Below, piece by piece: positions 8,639 through 16,568 of a stretch of 47,805 nucleotides of DNA. The position numbers and the translations under genes are program-made. Origin of the DNA: Candidatus Coprenecus merdipullorum (lineage in GTDB: Bacteria; Bacteroidota; Bacteroidia; Bacteroidales; UBA932); assembly GCA_019118865.1 (NCBI GenBank), contig DWYD01000194.1, forward strand, positions 1-47,805. The letters are read 5' to 3'. Numbering within the stretch: the first letter of the stretch is position 1; every line of letters starts with the position of its first letter. A model generated the notes under the pieces. That model was not told where the DNA came from. It saw only the letters and a program-made list of their open reading frames with translations, and did no database searches.

Positions 8639-10891
8639 TTATTTTATTACAAACTGTGTGCCAAATTTATTGCTAAGGCGCAGACTGTTGGACACAACAC
8701 TGACGCTGCTCAGGGCCATGGCTGCACCCCCTATCATAGGATTGAGAAGAAAACCATTAACAGGATAGAGGACGCCGGCAGCTATCGGAATCGCTATAAT
8801 ATTGTAAATGAAAGCCCAAAAAAGATTTTCCCTGATAGTCTTTACAGTCAGCTGCGAAAGACGGACAGCCTCCGGAATCTTCATCAGGTCAGATGAAAGA
8901 ATCGTTATCATAGCTGTATCTATGGCTATGTCGCTGCCGGTACCCATAGCAATGCTCAGATCCGCCTGAGCCAGGGCTGCGCTGTCATTGATGCCGTCAC
9001 CGGCCATCGCCACCTTGTGTCCCGCAGCTTGAAGCTCCTTGACGAAGAGTGCCTTGTCCTGCGGAAGGACACCCGCGCGGAATTCCGTTATGCCGGCCTG
9101 ACGGGCCACCGCGGCTGCAGAAGACTCATTGTCTCCCGTAAGCATGACTGTATGAATACCCATTTCACGAAGTTTCGCAACTGCTTCCGCTGAAGTAGGC
9201 TTGATACGGTCTGTTACGGCCACGGCCGCAAGGATTCTGGTACCGCCGGCAAACCATATCACTGTCCGTGCCTCCCTGAGCCAGACTTCTGAACGGGCAA
9301 GAAGCTCCTGAGAAGGCTCCGCTCCCGCATCCCGCAGCAAGTCCATATTTCCTGCATAATACGTAACGCCGTTGAAAACTCCGCGGACTCCCTTGCCGGG
9401 GATATTCCCGAATGAGGTGATACCGGACTGTATCTCCTGGATTCCGACACTGCTCCCGGCATTGGCGTCTGCCCCCATAGCCTTAGTGACAGCACCGGCC
9501 AGAGGATGCTCTGAAAGGGACTCGAGGGCCGCAAGAACCGGACGCAGGTGCTCCGTTCCAGGCATCCAGCACTGATCAACCACCTCGGGATGACCTTCGG
9601 TAAGAGTACCTGTCTTGTCCACCACCACCGTATCCACTTTTCGGGCCACCTCCAGACTGGCTGCGTCCTTGACAAGAATACCGCTGCGGGCTCCCCTCCC
9701 CACACCTACGATAATGGCTGTGGGTGTTGCCAGACCGAGAGCGCAGGGACAGGCGATGATAAGCACGGTAATCATGGAAAGCAGGCCGTGGATAAAACCA
9801 TCCTGAGGGGCGAATATCCACCAGGCAGCGAAAACCAATACGGCGATACCTATTATAATAGGCACAAATACCGAGGCTATCCTATCCACAAGATTCTGCA
9901 CCGGAGCCTTACTGCCCTGTGCATCCTGCACCATACGGATAATCTGTGACAGCATCGTGTCGCTGCCTGTCTTGTCGGCCCGGAAACGGAAAGAGCCCTT
10001 CTGGTTGATAGTCCCTGCAAAAACCTGAGCACCTGCCTGCTTGATAACAGGGACCGGCTCACCGCTGAGCATGCTCTCGTCTACATATGACTCACCGCTG
10101 ATTACTGTACCGTCGACCGCGACACGCTCGCCCGGCCTAACTATGATGGTATCACCTGGACGGGCCCACTGTATAGGGACCTCCTTCGCGCTGCCGTCCT
10201 CCGCAAGCACCGTCACAGTCTTGGGCTGCAGCCCCATAAGAGCTCGGATGGCCCCTGTGGTCTTCCGCTTGGCACGGGCCTCGAGGAGACGCCCGATGAG
10301 GATGAAAGCAATGATAACACTTGCCGCCTCGAAATACAGGTGCGGTTCTATGCCCCTTGACAGCCAGAACTCAGGGAACAGCAGGTTGAATGTGCTGAAC
10401 AGCCAGGCGACTCCGGTGCTGCCGGCCACGAGGGTGTCCATGTTGACGGCACCGTGACGCAGCTGCTTGACAGTATTGATGAAAAACCGGCGTCCGAAAA
10501 CGAATACCACTAGGGTAGATAAGACAAATGTCACCCACTGCCCCCAGCGGAGGTCCATGAAGAACATACTCAGAACGAATACCGGAACAGCCCCTGCGAG
10601 AGCGCCTGCGGTCTGCCGTCGGAGCGCGCGGTACTGTCTGAGCCGCTCAGCCTCCGCTGCCTCCTCCTCATTCTCCACATCGGTTATCAGACCGTAACCT
10701 GCTTCCTCCACGGCTTTCCGCAAAGACTCCGGAGAACATCTGCTGTCATCGTAGGTCACCAGAGCAGTTGCCGAGGCATAATTGACATTTGCATCCTCGA
10801 CTCCATCGCAGGAACTGAGTACTTTGTTGACTCTGGCTGCACATGCCGCACAGCCTAGACCCGTAACGGGAAATATCTCTTTTTTCTGCAT
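8639..10891 (-). CDS. copA: copper-translocating P1B-type ATPase
   Basis: Cu(I)-exporting P-type ATPase of the inner membrane, 750 residues. In order: one N-terminal heavy-metal-associated domain with C14-x-x-C17 (written GLGCAAC, not the common GMTCxxC); membrane helices; an actuator-domain LSGEPVPV (~275); the transmembrane metal site C381-P-C383; the phosphorylated aspartate D425 in DKTGT; the nucleotide-domain SEHPLAG; and the GDGINDSAAL hinge. The C-terminal helices carry YN and MALSSVSVVSNS, as expected for copper-type (1B-1) pumps. One HMA domain is fewer than in many CopA proteins. No copper regulator or chaperone is adjacent. The gene lies 35 bases after a glycosyltransferase on the same strand and may be co-transcribed with it. 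Confidence 0.95.
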   Translation of the reverse strand: MQKKEIFPVTGLGCAACAARVNKVLSSCDGVEDANVNYASATALVTYDDSRCSPESLRKAVEEAGYGLITDVENEEEAAEAERLRQYRALRRQTAGALAGAVPVFVLSMFFMDLRWGQWVTFVLSTLVVFVFGRRFFINTVKQLRHGAVNMDTLVAGSTGVAWLFSTFNLLFPEFWLSRGIEPHLYFEAASVIIAFILIGRLLEARAKRKTTGAIRALMGLQPKTVTVLAEDGSAKEVPIQWARPGDTIIVRPGERVAVDGTVISGESYVDESMLSGEPVPVIKQAGAQVFAGTINQKGSFRFRADKTGSDTMLSQIIRMVQDAQGSKAPVQNLVDRIASVFVPIIIGIAVLVFAAWWIFAPQDGFIHGLLSMITVLIIACPCALGLATPTAIIVGVGRGARSGILVKDAASLEVARKVDTVVVDKTGTLTEGHPEVVDQCWMPGTEHLRPVLAALESLSEHPLAGAVTKAMGADANAGSSVGIQEIQSGITSFGNIPGKGVRGVFNGVTYYAGNMDLLRDAGAEPSQELLARSEVWLREARTVIWFAGGTRILAAVAVTDRIKPTSAEAVAKLREMGIHTVMLTGDNESSAAAVARQAGITEFRAGVLPQDKALFVKELQAAGHKVAMAGDGINDSAALAQADLSIAMGTGSDIAIDTAMITILSSDLMKIPEAVRLSQLTVKTIRENLFWAFIYNIIAIPIAAGVLYPVNGFLLNPMIGGAAMALSSVSVVSNSLRLSNKFGTQFVIK

Positions 10892-10926
10892 GGTGAATAT
10901 GATTTCTTATGCGGACGGAAAGGTAA

Positions 10927-11760
10927 TCAGACTACGTTGCGGAATCTCTCAGGTATCTCCACTACTACGCGCAGCCCCAGGCTGCCCGGCTTGTTGAGGG
11001 CAAATACCTGGCGCACCACCGTCTGTAACAGACGCATTCTTCTGACTGTGACATCCCAGGGACGGACATCTGCGGAAGTGACTATGCGTATGCTGCGGAC
11101 TCTCTTGCGGAAATGCCTTGACCACCCGCTGCTTATACGCTCCTTGTCTCCATGTTTCTTTTCCAGCATCTTATAGTCGACACAACCGAAATGGAAAAGA
11201 AAAAGATGCGGATCGATATGATAGTTGCGTCCCTTGACTCTGTGGAAACCGGAGCCCCAGCGCTGGCGTCCAGCCATGACAGTCGCCTTTGTGTAACGGG
11301 AGGTAAGATACCCGAATCGCCTCTGACTTAGAAAAGGACGCAGGGAATCTATCTCCGTCTCAAGTTCCAGATGCTGTGCAACATCCACCCCAAGCCCCGA
11401 AACGGTGGCCTTGATGTCCAGCGAGCTGAGGTATTCAGGGAGACTGACTCCGAGAGCGGGATCAACAGCCAGGAACTCATCCACATCCGTGCCGAGGGCC
11501 AGGTCATAACGGTCCATCAGAGATTGGGCACAACTGGAGATACAACGGATACGGCCCTTGTCGGCCTTTATCACCTTACCGGTAATACGTTCATGAACAA
11601 GAATATTCGCGCCTTGGCAGAAGTCCGGAGCCTTCTGGTCCTTGCCGTCAAAAAGAATGTACAGGTTCTCCTTGCCGAGTATGCCGCCATAGTAGCTCAC
11701 CCATTTGCGCAGGAAAAACTCGTCATTCCTGACCATTGTGATAGCGCAGATTCTTTTCAT
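10927..11760 (-). CDS. glycosyltransferase, family 2-like (GT2_4/GT92-like)
   Basis: A 277-residue cytosolic glycosyltransferase. It opens with CAITMVRNDEFFLRKWVSYY, typical of the small GT2-like or GT92-like families acting in surface glycan assembly. A nucleotide-sugar/metal motif is present as TDVDEF (DxD, residues ~92-97). An RWGSGFHRVKGR region and a histidine-rich stretch (HIDPHLFLFHFG) follow. No membrane helix is seen. Its start is only about 25 bases from the tRNA-His terminator, leaving little promoter room. copA follows by 35 bases. Sugar donor and acceptor cannot be predicted. Confidence 0.82.
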   Translation of the reverse strand: MKRICAITMVRNDEFFLRKWVSYYGGILGKENLYILFDGKDQKAPDFCQGANILVHERITGKVIKADKGRIRCISSCAQSLMDRYDLALGTDVDEFLAVDPALGVSLPEYLSSLDIKATVSGLGVDVAQHLELETEIDSLRPFLSQRRFGYLTSRYTKATVMAGRQRWGSGFHRVKGRNYHIDPHLFLFHFGCVDYKMLEKKHGDKERISSGWSRHFRKRVRSIRIVTSADVRPWDVTVRRMRLLQTVVRQVFALNKPGSLGLRVVVEIPERFRNVV

Positions 11761-11785
11761 CCGTTAAAATAGCTGCCAAATATAC

Positions 11786-11823
11786 AAAAAAAATCCGCTC
11801 CGATACTCTCGAAGCGGATTTTT
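11786..11823 (-). terminator. terminator downstream of tRNA-His
   Basis: On the minus strand an 8-base stem AATCCGCT/AGCGGATT (11792-11799 with 11813-11820) is followed by a run of T (the A-run at 11785-11791). It lies just downstream of tRNA-His and upstream of the glycosyltransferase start. Confidence 0.85.
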
Positions 11824-11833
11824 GACGTTAAAG

Positions 11834-11908
11834 GGTGGAAGATGGGACTCGAACCCACGACCCTTGGTGCCACAAACCAATGCTCTAACCAACTGAGCTA
11901 CATCCACC
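11834..11908 (-). tRNA. tRNA-His (anticodon GTG)
   Basis: Cloverleaf on the minus strand. The acceptor GTGGATG pairs with CTTCCAC with one T-T mismatch. A D arm with AGCTCAGTTGGTTAGAGC follows. The anticodon stem TTGGT/ACCAA encloses the loop TTGTGGC, giving anticodon GTG. The T arm is GTGGG-TTCGAGT-CCCAT. The extra G(-1) opposite a C discriminator, the identity mark of tRNA-His, is encoded (complement at 11908 and 11834). The 3' CCA is not encoded. Confidence 0.96.
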
Positions 11909-11938
11909 ATTTAAAAATATTTCCCTCAAAAGGGAGTG

Positions 11939-11971
11939 CAAATATAAGAATACTTTTCTTATTCACGCAAA
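11939..11971 (-). promoter_or_regulatory. promoter of tRNA-His
   Basis: On the minus strand TTTG (complement 11968-11971), 21 bases, then TATATTTG (complement 11939-11946), a full TAnnTTTG match. It interleaves with the opposite promoter for the carboxyltransferase gene. Confidence 0.65.
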
Positions 11972-11984
11972 TTTTCTATATTTG
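11954..11984 (+). promoter_or_regulatory. promoter of the carboxyltransferase gene
   Basis: TTTT at 11954-11957, 19 bases, then TATATTTG at 11977-11984, a full match to the -7 consensus with a weak -33. It lies 32 bases before the start codon at 12017. Confidence 0.65.
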
Positions 11985-12016
11985 AAGACAAATTTTTAAC
12001 AAAACACTATTACCGT

Positions 12017-13798
12017 ATGGCACGTGAAATCAAATTCTCCCTTGTTTACAGGGATATGTGGCAGTCTTCGGGCAAATACGTCCCGAGGGTTGACCAGCTT
12101 GTTCAGATCGCTCCCGTCATCATCGACATGGGCTGTTTCGACAGGGTCGAGACCAACGGAGGAGCGTTCGAGCAAGTGAACCTCCTCTTCGGAGAGAACC
12201 CCAACAAGGCCGTAAGAGCCTGGACCGCACCCTTCAACAAAGTCGGCATACAGACACACATGCTCGAAAGAGGCCTTAACGCCCTCCGTATGAATCCAGT
12301 CCCGAGGGATGTCAGGGGCCTCATGTATAAGGTAAAGGCAAAACAGGGCACCAACATCTCCCGCTCGTTCTGCGGCCTCAACGACCACCGCAACCTCAAG
12401 GACTCCGTCATCCTCGCCAAGGAGGGCGGCATGATCTCCCAGGTGGCCCTCAGCATCACCTACTCCCCCATCCACACCGTAGAGTACTACATGGACATCG
12501 TGGACAAGGTGGTGGAGTACGGCTGCGACGAGACCTGTCTCAAGGACATGGCCGGCATCGGACGTCCCGCCTTCCTGGGCCGTCTGACCAAGAGCATCAA
12601 GGACAAATATCCCCACATCATCGTGCAGTATCACGGCCACTCGGGCCCCGGCTTCTCGACAGCCTCCATGCTGGAGGTGGCCCGCGCCGGCGCCGATTAT
12701 CTGGACGTGGCCATGGAACCCCTGTCCTGGGGTAAGATCCATCCCGACGTAATCACCATCCAGGCCATGCTCAAGGACGCAGGCTTCCTGGTCAAGGACA
12801 TCAACATGGACGCTTACATGGAGGCCCGCCGTCTTACCCAGACCTTCATCGACGACTTCCTGGGCATGTTCATCGAGCCGAACAACTACATCAGTTCCTC
12901 CCTCCTGGTAGGCTGCGGTCTGCCCGGCGGCATGATGGGCTCCATGATGGCCGACCTCAAGGGCTTCCAGAGCGCCATCAACATGTCACTGCGCAACCAG
13001 GGCAAGAAGGAGGTCTCCCTCAACGAACTGATGGTGATGCTGTTCCAGGAGGTAGAGTACGTATGGCCCAAGCTCGGCTATCCCCCTCTCGTAACTCCTT
13101 TCAGCCAGTATGTGAAGAACACCGCCCTGATGAACCTCATGCACACCCTCAAGGGCGAGCCCAGGTGGAAGACCATCGACAAGGACACCATGAACATGAT
13201 TCTCGGCAAGACCGGTACCCTACCCGGCCCTCTGGCTCCCGAGATTCTCAAGATAGTCAAGGAAAAAGGCCTGGAATTCTACACCGGCAATCCTCAGGAC
13301 GCCTTCCCCGACGAACTGCCTCACTTCATCGAGGAGATGAAGAAGGAAGGCTGGGACCGCGGTCAGGACGACGAGGAGCTCTTCGAGTTCGCAATGCACG
13401 AGCGCCAGTACCGGGACTACAAGAGCGGAGTGGCCAAGGACCGCTTCAACAAGGAGCTCGAGGCCGCACGCGAGAAGGCCGGTGCCCCGAAGATCGTCAC
13501 CCGCAAGGTGGTCGAGGTACCCGCATTCGATGTGGAGAAGATCATGGCAGAGCATCCCAAGGCCATGCCCATCCAGGCCGTTGCCAAAGGCAAGCTCATC
13601 TGGAGGTACAATGTCTCCGATGACAGCACTGCCCCCGCCATCGGCACCAAGTTCGAGGAGCTCACCCCGATCTGCTACATCCAGACCTACTACGGAGTGG
13701 AGCCTGTATATGCACCCATTACCGGCAAGCTCATCCAGATAGAAGTCAAGCACAACGAAAACGTGGAAATCAACCAGGTACTCTGCTTTATCGAGTAA
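12017..13798 (+). CDS. carboxyltransferase-domain protein related to pyruvate carboxylase subunit B / oxaloacetate decarboxylase alpha, without a biotin lysine
   Basis: 593 residues. Residues 1-~300 form the HMGL-like TIM barrel of biotin-dependent carboxyltransferases. The metal ligands are all visible: D13 (RDMWQS), the carbamylated-lysine position K176 (CLKDMAG), H206 and H208 (YHGHSG). NGGAF and LPGGMM correspond to the family's GGATF and QVPGGM. Residues ~310-460 are the conserved PYC/OADA region. The C-terminal ~70 residues look like a biotinyl/lipoyl domain, but where the family has EAMKM this protein reads QTYYG (556-560), with Y559 in the place of the biotinylated lysine. The active barrel is thus intact while the usual swinging arm seems absent. 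It may use a carrier protein in trans or another reaction. No partner decarboxylase subunit or carrier is adjacent, and the gene appears monocistronic. Confidence 0.82.
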   Translation: MAREIKFSLVYRDMWQSSGKYVPRVDQLVQIAPVIIDMGCFDRVETNGGAFEQVNLLFGENPNKAVRAWTAPFNKVGIQTHMLERGLNALRMNPVPRDVRGLMYKVKAKQGTNISRSFCGLNDHRNLKDSVILAKEGGMISQVALSITYSPIHTVEYYMDIVDKVVEYGCDETCLKDMAGIGRPAFLGRLTKSIKDKYPHIIVQYHGHSGPGFSTASMLEVARAGADYLDVAMEPLSWGKIHPDVITIQAMLKDAGFLVKDINMDAYMEARRLTQTFIDDFLGMFIEPNNYISSSLLVGCGLPGGMMGSMMADLKGFQSAINMSLRNQGKKEVSLNELMVMLFQEVEYVWPKLGYPPLVTPFSQYVKNTALMNLMHTLKGEPRWKTIDKDTMNMILGKTGTLPGPLAPEILKIVKEKGLEFYTGNPQDAFPDELPHFIEEMKKEGWDRGQDDEELFEFAMHERQYRDYKSGVAKDRFNKELEAAREKAGAPKIVTRKVVEVPAFDVEKIMAEHPKAMPIQAVAKGKLIWRYNVSDDSTAPAIGTKFEELTPICYIQTYYGVEPVYAPITGKLIQIEVKHNENVEINQVLCFIE

Positions 13799-13904
13799 CC
13801 CGGAAAGGCAGCCTCACACCTGATGCGAGGGTGGCCCAAAAGGGTAATTTCTGTGTTATGCTTGATCCGAAAATCCTCATGTACGACAGTACACTCCGGT
13901 TTTC
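13799..13904. other. intergenic gap between convergent genes
   Basis: The 106 bases between the carboxyltransferase stop and the glycosyltransferase stop contain a weak interrupted hairpin (TGTAC/GTACA core near 13880-13893 with GAAAA/TTTTC flanks). It may terminate either transcript. No gene or tRNA is visible. Confidence 0.35.
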
Positions 13905-14822
13905 TCATCTGCGCAAGCCTTGAAATTCCTCCTCTTGGGTCACCCTTAATTTTTCATATATCCGTTCGATAATCCGGGCATCCACTCCGTCATCAAATTT
14001 ACGGGCCCAGAAATGAGGGACACTCATCAGCAGGTCCCAGTCTTCAAGACGGAATGTCCACGGGTGACGGATACTCTCCCCGCGAGTCCAGTCAATAAAG
14101 CGCATATTGCTCTCATTTACCACATGTTCCTCTACAGGCTCCTTGACAAAGAGACGGTCCCTGAATGGAGAGTTCCATACAAGTGTGGCCAGAAATATCT
14201 CATCGCAGGTGTCGGTGTGGCTGAACACTTTCTCCAGCCATACCTCCTTTGACAGGACGTACCTGGCCAGAGGCTCGGTAATGCTGAACCACTGGGATGC
14301 GAAACGGAAATCCACATCACGGTTGATGCGGTAGCCGACTGCCATCTGCAGGCCTTTGAATATGTTGTTTGCAAGATTAGTCCAGAAATATCCGGCTCCT
14401 TCGGGAAACAAGGTGTAATAATGGAAACGGGACCTGGTTGTTTTCTTAAAATTCCAGAAATTGACAAATTCCGTCCCGCTGTGGCTGTCAAAAAAACTGT
14501 GTATCGTATCCTGGTCCTTAATAGGAAGGTCCATACCGGAAAGCAGGTGGAAGTAATCGTACTTTCCGTGGGAAAGTGCCTCACGCAGCAGGGCCAGCTC
14601 ACTACGCATAATGCTCACACCTCCCCAGCTGACCCTGAGACGGTTTTCCAAAAACACCAGGGCTGAATAACGGCACACATTCCGCCATTCCTCCGGGTCG
14701 AAAACCGCCTTCGCATCCACATGTACGAATATATCGTTGCGGGGATCATCGAGAAGTTCTATCAGCTTGCGCAGCTGAGAAAAATGGTGGTGAGCCAGTA
14801 TCAGGTATGCGTGTCTTTTCAT
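13905..14822 (-). CDS. GT14-type glycosyltransferase (core-2/I-branching enzyme family)
   Basis: A 305-residue single-domain protein of the Branch family (GT14), which transfers sugars such as GlcNAc in beta linkage. The N-terminus HAYLILAHHHFSQLRKLIELL and the FVHVDAK element mark the nucleotide-sugar fold. LSGMDLPIKDQDTI is the conserved core, and ETCDEIFLATLVWNSP-like residues follow. It is a close paralogue of the first ~300 residues of the upstream gene, similar also at DNA level, so it arose by tandem duplication. Its start overlaps the upstream stop by 4 bases (TCAT, 14819-14822), which means translational coupling. It probably decorates a surface polysaccharide or glycoprotein; donor and acceptor are unknown. 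Confidence 0.9.
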   Translation of the reverse strand: MKRHAYLILAHHHFSQLRKLIELLDDPRNDIFVHVDAKAVFDPEEWRNVCRYSALVFLENRLRVSWGGVSIMRSELALLREALSHGKYDYFHLLSGMDLPIKDQDTIHSFFDSHSGTEFVNFWNFKKTTRSRFHYYTLFPEGAGYFWTNLANNIFKGLQMAVGYRINRDVDFRFASQWFSITEPLARYVLSKEVWLEKVFSHTDTCDEIFLATLVWNSPFRDRLFVKEPVEEHVVNESNMRFIDWTRGESIRHPWTFRLEDWDLLMSVPHFWARKFDDGVDARIIERIYEKLRVTQEEEFQGLRR

Positions 14823-16552
14823 TTTCTACCGTGCAATATTTTCCCACGAAGATAGGAAATATATCGTAAAATCATATCCGGACCGGAGCCTCCCAGCAGC
14901 CTGCCAACATAATCTTTACCGTACAGTCTGTCGGCATCCTCCCTGACAGCCGCTGCGACAGACGGATTTCCGGCATGTTCCAGCACATATCCGACCTGTC
15001 TTCCCAGACAGCCGTTGTGACGGGTAAACGCGCTTTTTTTTATAAAGGGCGCTCCTGCCTTCCAGGACGCCTTGACCCTGTTGTAAAAAGACTTACCCTT
15101 AAACCGGAACAATGCATCAAAAGTCACGGAATGACTTGCCAGGAGTTCCGTCAGTCCTGTCTCATACTTCATGCACACCGCTTCCTTGCTTTCCTGCGGT
15201 ACCACATCCTCCAAAAAACGTGAAAACCACTCAGAAAGAAACACCTCTTTCCGCAGTCCTATGAACCAGGACTGAAGATGAGGCCGGCGGTGATGAGGAT
15301 TGAGCACCATGCCCGATGCCCCGGTACCCATAGACTCCATCCTCTCCAGACAGCTCCCCAGAGACCGCAACGGGCCATATACCGAATCATTGACCAGGTA
15401 CAGCACGTCGTAGTCCCGCAGGGACAAATGTTCCCTCGCCCATGCATATGCACGTTTATAAGAGCCGAAGTCATATTCTCCGTGGCGCTCCGCGCCGCAG
15501 TACAGTACGTATGGCCTGAGCTTATCCTGCTCCCCGGCCGCCGCAGCATTGTCCATCACCACGATGACATCCCCATAAACGGAAAGTTCCCTGACATAAG
15601 CCTCCAGCGCCGGTCCTACCTCACCTTTTCTGTCATACGCAGCCATAAGGAACAGCCTTCTGACTCTTCTCCCTGCCAGATGATAATAAATCTTGTCAAT
15701 GATGTCACTGTCCACGCCCTCGTCGAATTTTCTCGCCCAGAAATGCGGCACGCTCATCAGCAGGTTCCAGTCCTCCAGGCGGAATGTCCACGGATGGCGG
15801 CAGCTGCTTCCCCGGCTCCAGTCGATAAAACGCATGTTGCTCATGTTGACGGCATGGTTCTTCGCCACCTCGCAGCAGTACAGGTTCTGACGGAACGGGG
15901 AATTCCATACGACAGTAGCCAGAAACAGTTCATCGCAGTTGGACGTGTGGCTGAACACCTTCTCCAGCCAGTCCTCCTTCGAGATGATGTAGCGGACGAG
16001 CGGATCGGTGATGCTGAACCATACCGATGAGAAATGGAAATCCACATCTTTGTTGATGCCACGCCCCGCCGCCTTCTGGATATCCTTGAACAGACCGTTG
16101 ACAAAGTGCGAGAGAAAGTTTCTCTCCCCCTCGGGGAACAGCGTATAATAGCGGACTCTTTCATAAATATCCCCGTCCATCTCCCAGAAGTCGATGAACT
16201 CCTTGCCATCGTGCTTCTCGAAAAATGCATGGACTGTATCCTGGTCCTTCAACGGCAGGTCCATACCTGAAAGCAGATGGTAGTAGCTGTACGGACCGTA
16301 AGCGACAGCCTCTTTCAGCAGTGCCAGCTCGCACCTCATGCTGTTCACTCCACCCCAGTATACTTTCTTTCTCGGCTCTATGAAAACCAGTCTGGAGAAA
16401 CTGCAGGCATTCTTCCATTTATCAGGATTAAAGGACGCCTTCCCGTCTACATGCACGAAGATATCATTGCGCGGATCGTCCAGCAGGGACAGCAGCTTGC
16501 GGAACTGTCCGAAATTCTTATGGACCAGAATCAAATAAGCGTGACGTCTCAT
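14819..16552 (-). CDS. two-domain glycosyltransferase: GT14 branch enzyme fused to an RgpF-like domain
   Basis: 577 residues. Residues 1-~300 form a GT14 domain (HAYLILVHKNFGQFRKLLSLL, FVHVDGK, LSGMDLPLKDQDTV, SNCDELFLATVVWNSP). Residues ~305-500 match the rhamnan-synthesis F (RgpF, PF05045) type: RRLFLMAAYDRKGEV, a VIVVMDN strand, EYDFGSYKRAYAWA and YLVNDSVYGPL, then the AGASGM-like and QSWFIGLRKEVF segments. RgpF-like enzymes build rhamnose-containing polysaccharides, so this protein may add two sugars in succession. It lies 17 bases after the Caps_synth-type gene and overlaps the shorter paralogue by 4 bases. The operon is a three-gene glycan module, without polymerase or flippase genes. 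Confidence 0.88.
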   Translation of the reverse strand: MRRHAYLILVHKNFGQFRKLLSLLDDPRNDIFVHVDGKASFNPDKWKNACSFSRLVFIEPRKKVYWGGVNSMRCELALLKEAVAYGPYSYYHLLSGMDLPLKDQDTVHAFFEKHDGKEFIDFWEMDGDIYERVRYYTLFPEGERNFLSHFVNGLFKDIQKAAGRGINKDVDFHFSSVWFSITDPLVRYIISKEDWLEKVFSHTSNCDELFLATVVWNSPFRQNLYCCEVAKNHAVNMSNMRFIDWSRGSSCRHPWTFRLEDWNLLMSVPHFWARKFDEGVDSDIIDKIYYHLAGRRVRRLFLMAAYDRKGEVGPALEAYVRELSVYGDVIVVMDNAAAAGEQDKLRPYVLYCGAERHGEYDFGSYKRAYAWAREHLSLRDYDVLYLVNDSVYGPLRSLGSCLERMESMGTGASGMVLNPHHRRPHLQSWFIGLRKEVFLSEWFSRFLEDVVPQESKEAVCMKYETGLTELLASHSVTFDALFRFKGKSFYNRVKASWKAGAPFIKKSAFTRHNGCLGRQVGYVLEHAGNPSVAAAVREDADRLYGKDYVGRLLGGSGPDMILRYISYLRGKILHGRK

Positions 16553-16568
16553 ATTGCTTCTATTTTAC

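Noticed and set aside
8621-8896. 91-residue plus-strand ORF starting MKKLSDLF
   Set aside because: The good-looking start is followed by antisense copA sequence, with no signal peptide or domain. I kept only the leader as a curiosity.
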